Positions 23,621-27,178 of a stretch of 27,178 bases of DNA are shown piece after piece. Positions within the stretch are counted from its first letter, which is position 1; every line of letters begins with the position of its first letter. The notes under the pieces were generated by a model that saw only the letters and a list, made by a program, of their open reading frames with translations, was not told the DNA's origin and ran no database searches. The stretch lies in contig QHBV01000239.1 of NCBI GenBank assembly GCA_003244035.1, positions 1 to 27,178 on the forward strand, written 5' to 3'. A program made the translations under genes and the position numbers. This DNA is from Solirubrobacterales bacterium (GTDB taxonomy: Bacteria; Actinomycetota; Thermoleophilia; Solirubrobacterales; Solirubrobacteraceae).

Positions 23621-23688
23621 TGTCCATCGAGGATAGAAGCGCGCCGCCGGTCAGTTCGACGTTCCCGTGGCGCGCAGCCGCGACGCGG

Positions 23689-24168
23689 CTAGAACCGGTC
23701 AGCCGTGAACGACAGCCCCAGCCCCGCGACCGCGAAGCCCAGCGCCACGATCGCGACCGTCTCCCCGTCCCCCGCGCCTGGCGAATCCGGGAAGTAGCTC
23801 GGGACGCTGCGCGACGCATCGACCGCGGTGGCCCCGTTCGTCGGCGGCTTGGACAGCGCGTGGAAAGCAAACGCCAGCGCAAGCACCGCCGCGAGGGTCG
23901 CGCCGATGCGTGCGGATCGTCCGCCGGCCCGGGCGGCGAGGGCCACCAGCCCGAGCGCGAGCAGCGCGAGCAGCACGTCGGCGACCGAGTAGACCTGCCA
24001 CGCGGTCGGATCGTGCGGGACGCCGCGCAGGAGGGCTGATGAGCCAAACCGCGCCAGCAATGCCGGCGAGAACTGGTGGCTCCAAGTCATGAACAGCGAA
24101 GCGAGCAGTCCGGCCGCGCCGAGGGCGATCAGCCGGCGGCCGGTGTGCTTTCGCCGCTGCGCTCGCAT
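23689..24168 (-). CDS. Four-helix membrane protein of unknown function
   Basis: A 159-residue protein from ATG 24168. It has four hydrophobic helices: about 12-28 (LIALGAAGLLASLFMTW), 60-80 (VADVLLALLALGLVALAA), 86-103 (IGATLAAVLALAFAFHAL) and 136-152 (VAIVALGFAVAGLGLSF). A basic N-terminus (RAQRRKHTGRR) suggests the start is inside the cell. No motif identifies a function. It is 68 bases upstream of uvrC on the same strand and 30 bases after bcp. A small hairpin (AGCCGC-GAC-GCGGCT, 23676-23690) overlaps its stop codon. Confidence 0.7.
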   Translation of the reverse strand: MRAQRRKHTGRRLIALGAAGLLASLFMTWSHQFSPALLARFGSSALLRGVPHDPTAWQVYSVADVLLALLALGLVALAARAGGRSARIGATLAAVLALAFAFHALSKPPTNGATAVDASRSVPSYFPDSPGAGDGETVAIVALGFAVAGLGLSFTADRF

Positions 24169-24198
24169 CTCAGCGGCTCGTCCCCCGCCGGCCTTAGG

Positions 24199-24675
24199 TC
24201 ATTGGCCGCGGGAGGCTCTCGCCGGCACCTCTGCCAGCGCCGCCCGCAGGTCCTCGACGCCGTCGAAGGAAAGCGACAGCGGATTCGCGTGCTTGTGCGC
24301 GATCTTGCCCTCCGCGTCGACGATGAAGACCGTGCGCTTGGTCATGTGCAGGCGCTTGGCGTAGACCCCGTAGGCCTTGGCGACGTCCGCGTCCGGGTCG
24401 GCCAGCAGCTCGGTCGTGAGCCCGTACTTGGCCCTGAAGGCAGCCTTGGAGCTCGCGTCCTTGGTCGAGATACCGACCAGCGTCGCATCCAGCTGCGCCA
24501 CCTCATCCCCCGCGTCGCGGTAGGCGCAGAACTGCTTCGTGCACACGGTCGTGTCGTCCCCCGGGTAGAACAGCAGCACCACACGCTCGCCGCGGTGCTC
24601 GCTCAGCGTGAACGGGCCGTCGGTGCCCTCGAGGGTGAAGTCCGGTGCCGGGTCGCCGAGCTCGAGGTCACCCAT
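24199..24675 (-). CDS. bcp: Thiol peroxidase of the Bcp/PrxQ family
   Basis: A 158-residue cytosolic peroxiredoxin that reduces peroxides with electrons from thioredoxin. It carries ELGDPAPDFTLEG at the start, VLLFYPGDDTTVCTKQFCAYRD with the peroxidatic Cys at 45 and a second Cys at 50 (the C-x4-C arrangement of E. coli Bcp), then GISTKDASSKAAFRAKYGL and the C-terminal RTVFIVDAEGKI. ATG 24675 is chosen because the protein from there matches the family's N-terminus; the open frame extends 20 codons upstream into non-conserved sequence. Confidence 0.93.
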   Translation of the reverse strand: MGDLELGDPAPDFTLEGTDGPFTLSEHRGERVVLLFYPGDDTTVCTKQFCAYRDAGDEVAQLDATLVGISTKDASSKAAFRAKYGLTTELLADPDADVAKAYGVYAKRLHMTKRTVFIVDAEGKIAHKHANPLSLSFDGVEDLRAALAEVPARASRGQ

Positions 24676-24726
24676 CCACGGCGATTCTACGGCGTTCAGC
24701 CCACCTGTGGCCGGCAGTGGGGGACC

Positions 24727-24745
24727 AGCCTCCATGATGGAGGCT
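24727..24745. terminator. Possible terminator hairpin after the mct gene
   Basis: AGCCTCC-ATGAT-GGAGGCT is a perfect 7-bp stem with a 5-base loop (9 bp if the loop bases pair), 38 bases after the mct stop on the minus strand. No T-run follows, so intrinsic termination is only a possibility; it might also affect bcp. Confidence 0.4.
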
Positions 24746-24782
24746 CGTCGCCCGGGCCTCGGATCAGGGACGCGCCCGGGGG

Positions 24783-26015
24783 TCAGGCGGCCAGCGGTAC
24801 CTGGGGGCCTGCGACGACGCCCTCGTCGTGCAGGTTTCCGATTTCAGCCTCGCCAAGCCCCAGCTCCTCGGCGAGGATCTGGTCGGTGTGCTCGCCCAGC
24901 AGCGGGGCTCGCTTCGGCGCAGGGCGCGCGCACGCCGAGAACACCAGCGGCGAGCCCGGCATCAGGTAGGTGCCGATCCCGGGCTGCTCGAGCTGCTCGA
25001 ACATCGGGTTGGCAGTCGAGCAGCGCGGATCCTCGTCGACCGCCTCCCGGAAGGTGTAGTACGGGCCCCAGCAGACCTCGTGGCGGTCGAGGATCTCGGC
25101 GATCTCGGCGGCGGTGCGCGCGACCATCCACTCCTTGAGCACCGCGCCGATCACCTCGCGGGCGCGCCAGCGATCCCCCTCCTTGCGCAGATCGACCGCC
25201 ATCATCTGCGCAAGCAACGCGAACGCCTCGTGCAGCCCGGTGGCCTCGACGAGGCTCGTCCACTGCTTGAGCGTCAGCGCCACGACCATGATCCGACGCC
25301 CGTCCTTGGTCGTGAAGTCGCGGCCGAAAGCCCCGTACAGGTAGTTCTGGTCCTTGATCCGGTCGCGACCTAGCACCTGCGCCTCGGCGATCTTGCCGAG
25401 GTTGCCGATCATCGCAAAGGCGACATCGGACAGCGCGATCCGCACGAGCTGCCCCTCCCCCGTGAGCCGGCGATGGCGCTCGCCCGCCAGCAGACCCGCG
25501 ACAGCCATCTGCCCGGTGATGCAGTCCCACGCCGGCAGCAGATGGTTGAACGGCGCATCCGAGTGGCGTGGCCCGGTTGCCCACGGGAAGCCGGTGGCGG
25601 GATTGACCGTGTAGTCCACCGCCGAGGAGCCGTCGTGGTTGCCGACGATGTTGACCATCACGAGATCCTGGCGCTTGGCGCTGAGCGCGTCGAAGCCGAG
25701 CCACCCGCGCGCGGGGAAGTTGGTCAGGAACAGCCCGCCCGACTCGCCCGGCCCGGCGATCAGCGCCGAGAGCAGCTCGCGGCCCTTGGGGTTGCGCAGG
25801 TCGACCTGGATCGAGCGCTTGCCCTTGTTCAGCCCATGCCAGAACAGCGATACGTCGTCCTGGTTGACCGGCCAGCGGTGGTAGTCCAGGCCGCCGCCGA
25901 TCGGGTCGAAGCGGATCACGTCCGCGCCCATCTGGGCGAGCGTCATGCCGCCGAGCGGCGCCGCGACGAAGGCCGAGCCCTCGACCACCCGCATTCCATC
26001 AAGGATGCCGTTCAT
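24783..26015 (-). CDS. mct: 2-methylfumaryl-CoA isomerase (mesaconyl-CoA C1-C4 CoA transferase), CoA-transferase family III
   Basis: A 410-residue member of the CaiB/BaiF CoA-transferase family. In the 3-hydroxypropionate bicycle, Mct moves CoA within mesaconyl-CoA from C1 to C4. The segments GNHDGSSAVDYTVNPATGFPWATGP and FNHLLPAWDCITGQMAVAGLLAGERHRRLTGEGQ are those I associate with Mct rather than other family III enzymes. D164 in PAWD sits where the family has its catalytic aspartate (Asp169 in formyl-CoA transferase). ATG 26015 is preferred over TTG 26024; the gap to the upstream hydratase stop is about 10 bases. The adjacent hydratase and lyase genes support this reading over a generic CoA transferase. 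Confidence 0.8.
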   Translation of the reverse strand: MNGILDGMRVVEGSAFVAAPLGGMTLAQMGADVIRFDPIGGGLDYHRWPVNQDDVSLFWHGLNKGKRSIQVDLRNPKGRELLSALIAGPGESGGLFLTNFPARGWLGFDALSAKRQDLVMVNIVGNHDGSSAVDYTVNPATGFPWATGPRHSDAPFNHLLPAWDCITGQMAVAGLLAGERHRRLTGEGQLVRIALSDVAFAMIGNLGKIAEAQVLGRDRIKDQNYLYGAFGRDFTTKDGRRIMVVALTLKQWTSLVEATGLHEAFALLAQMMAVDLRKEGDRWRAREVIGAVLKEWMVARTAAEIAEILDRHEVCWGPYYTFREAVDEDPRCSTANPMFEQLEQPGIGTYLMPGSPLVFSACARPAPKRAPLLGEHTDQILAEELGLGEAEIGNLHDEGVVAGPQVPLAA

Positions 26016-26024
26016 GCTCAGCAA

Positions 26025-27056
26025 TCATGCCATGAGGCCAACGAATCGCCAGTCGAGCACCGGCGCCGGCTCCGTCGCGTCCGGGCGATGGGCGTGCACG
26101 ACCGCGCGCAGGTCGAGCACCGCGCAGGCATCGCCGGCCAACTGCACGGGATCGATCGCGTCGAGCGTCAGCTCGGTGGCGAGGATGTCGCCCTCGAACA
26201 CCGGGCCGGTGTGGTCACAGCCCCGCCAGGCCAGGATCGTGAGCAGGTTGGGCAGCGCCCGAGTGGCCTGTGCCGCGGCCACTGCGATCGTGTAGCCGCC
26301 GTACACGAGTCGGCGGCCGTGGGCGCTGCCGCCGGCATCGGTGTGGGTCTTGGCGACGTTGAGGGTCAGCCGCGCGAGCTCGGGCCCCGCGGTGACCGTG
26401 TCGCGTCCTTCGATCTCGTACACGGCGCCGGCTTGCAGCCCGTCCGCGTGCACGCCGGGCATCCGCTCGCGGGCGGTCTTGAAGGACCAGTCGACAGGGA
26501 TTGCGGCGCGCACGGCCTCGAGGTCGAGCTCCTGCGGGATCGTGTCCAAGCGATCGGCGTGGCCGGTTTGCGTCTCGGCTACGCGGAGCGGGATCATCGG
26601 GCAGCGCCAGTAGTCGAGTACGGGCCGGTCGTACTGGTCGACCGTTTGGATGCGCAGCGCGACCAGCCCCGCGCATGAGCCGTCGGGACGGGGGCGGTTC
26701 TGCTTGAGCGCGACTACCTCGGTGCTCGTGCGCAGCGTGTCGCCGATGTGCACCGGGCGCTGCAGCACCAGGCCGCGATAGAAGAGATTGCCGCGGACCC
26801 GGAAGGTCGGCTCGGTCGACTGGCCGATCGAGACGTCGCACACCAGGTTGGGGTGCGCAAGCGGCTCCGGACGGCCAGTCACCGCAGAGCCGAGGGCGGC
26901 GTCGAGCGCCAATCGCATGCGGTCGCCGACGACCGCCTGGTGCAGCGCGGCGTGGCCCTCGGTCAGCGTCATCGCGGGGCCGGCGAAGACCTGCCCGCGC
27001 TCGAAGTCCTCGAAATAGGGACCGCCGACGTGGACGCGCTCCCCGGCCTGCCGCAT
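26025..27056 (-). CDS. mch: 2-methylfumaryl-CoA (mesaconyl-C1-CoA) hydratase, double-hotdog MaoC family
   Basis: About 343 residues forming two hotdog domains. The first (about 1-150) has GPYFEDFERGQVFAGPAMTLTEGHAALHQAVVGD and NPLVCDVS-like sequence. The second carries ARLTLNVAKTHTDAGGSAHGRRLVYGGYTIAVAAAQATRALP, the hydratase active-site region. In the bicycle and the ethylmalonyl-CoA pathway, Mch interconverts beta-methylmalyl-CoA and mesaconyl-C1-CoA. The gene directly precedes mct on the same strand. ATG 27056 gives a protein of family length; the open frame reaches 27173 but that part overlaps the divergent lyase gene. No strong ribosome binding site is seen. Confidence 0.8.
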   Translation of the reverse strand: MRQAGERVHVGGPYFEDFERGQVFAGPAMTLTEGHAALHQAVVGDRMRLALDAALGSAVTGRPEPLAHPNLVCDVSIGQSTEPTFRVRGNLFYRGLVLQRPVHIGDTLRTSTEVVALKQNRPRPDGSCAGLVALRIQTVDQYDRPVLDYWRCPMIPLRVAETQTGHADRLDTIPQELDLEAVRAAIPVDWSFKTARERMPGVHADGLQAGAVYEIEGRDTVTAGPELARLTLNVAKTHTDAGGSAHGRRLVYGGYTIAVAAAQATRALPNLLTILAWRGCDHTGPVFEGDILATELTLDAIDPVQLAGDACAVLDLRAVVHAHRPDATEPAPVLDWRFVGLMA

Positions 27057-27105
27057 CTCGTGTATTAGAGCGCATTGGCGGCGGTGTGGCATGTAGGCTC
27101 GCGTC

Positions 27106-27178
27106 GTGGTCGCGCGCCGCTCGTGCCTGTCGGTACCGGGATCCTCGGAGAAGATGCTCGCCAAGGCGCGCACGCTCG
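27106..27178 (+). CDS. Start of a CitE/HpcH-family acyl-CoA lyase (malyl-CoA lyase-like), cut by the window edge
   Basis: Only 24 codons are visible from GTG 27106. They read ARRSCLSVPGSSEKMLAKAR, the N-terminal first strand and loop of the HpcH/HpaI aldolase/citrate-lyase beta-subunit family, to which malyl-CoA, beta-methylmalyl-CoA and citramalyl-CoA lyases (Mcl) belong. The 49-base gap to the divergent mch start would hold promoters for both. Its neighbours make a role as beta-methylmalyl/citramalyl-CoA lyase likely, but the substrate-defining part lies outside the window. Confidence 0.65.
   Translation, partial: MVARRSCLSVPGSSEKMLAKARTL

Noticed and set aside
23676..23690. Hairpin AGCCGC-GAC-GCGGCT as a terminator between the membrane protein gene and uvrC
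   Set aside because: The stem overlaps the stop codon, is only 6 bp and has no T-run; in such GC-rich DNA this is common by chance.
1..27178. CRISPR arrays, tRNA or rRNA genes, known IS transposases, riboswitches
   Set aside because: No regularly spaced repeats, no tRNA TPsiC-type signature in a cloverleaf context, no transposase or integrase gene, and no riboswitch I recognise.

Overview
The window looks like chromosomal DNA of a high-GC actinomycete, most likely class Thermoleophilia (Solirubrobacterales-like). This rests on very high GC, many GTG starts, GTGA start/stop overlaps, and a gene order related to the actinobacterial/firmicute uvrC-rapZ-gap-pgk-tpi cluster. The lineage is an inference; there is no rRNA or tRNA gene here to confirm it.

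Layout. (1) 1-1620 is a decayed stretch: a possible hydrolase remnant, a small zinc-finger anti-sigma factor, and three broken genes in a row (a glutaredoxin N-terminus, an SPFH/band-7 C-terminus and a frameshifted ribbon-helix-helix gene). (2) 1625-2661 holds two cytochrome c maturation genes (CcmG-like thioredoxin and CcmH). (3) 2655-6937 (minus) reads rlmH, an ion channel/RCK gene with a frameshift, argS and a secreted protein with a duplicated domain. A DUF3467 gene diverges from rlmH. (4) 7295-7938 (minus) is a VapBC-type toxin/antitoxin pair. (5) 8102-11986 holds an M48 membrane protease, a divergent metallophosphoesterase, and a lipoprotein/Ser-Thr kinase pair. (6) 11964-18752 (minus) holds a VOC protein, then gap-pgk-tpiA-gpmI as a translationally coupled glycolytic operon, then hsp20 with its own strong promoter, then tgt. 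(7) 18767-23620 holds rapZ and uvrC (minus), separated by a plus-strand GH79-like glycosidase set between two GCCGGCG-rich tracts. A 162-bp imperfect palindrome follows the glycosidase. (8) 23689-24675 (minus) holds a membrane protein and a Bcp peroxiredoxin. (9) 24783-27178 holds 2-methylfumaryl-CoA isomerase and hydratase genes (minus) and the start of a divergent CitE/malyl-CoA-lyase gene (plus).

How the genes work together. The gap-pgk-tpiA-gpmI block covers triose-phosphate interconversion to 2-phosphoglycerate. The right-hand block encodes three activities of the glyoxylate/propionyl-CoA part of the 3-hydroxypropionate bicycle (Mcl, Mch, Mct), which suggests C5 acyl-CoA chemistry or glyoxylate assimilation. 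CcmG and CcmH act together in haem attachment to c-type cytochromes.

Most notable observations: the arginyl-tRNA synthetase lacks a recognisable HIGH signature; the palindromic element between the glycosidase and uvrC; the matched GCCGGCG tracts around the glycosidase; the 3-hydroxypropionate-type cluster; and the decayed block at the left edge. I found no convincing wholly new multi-gene system.
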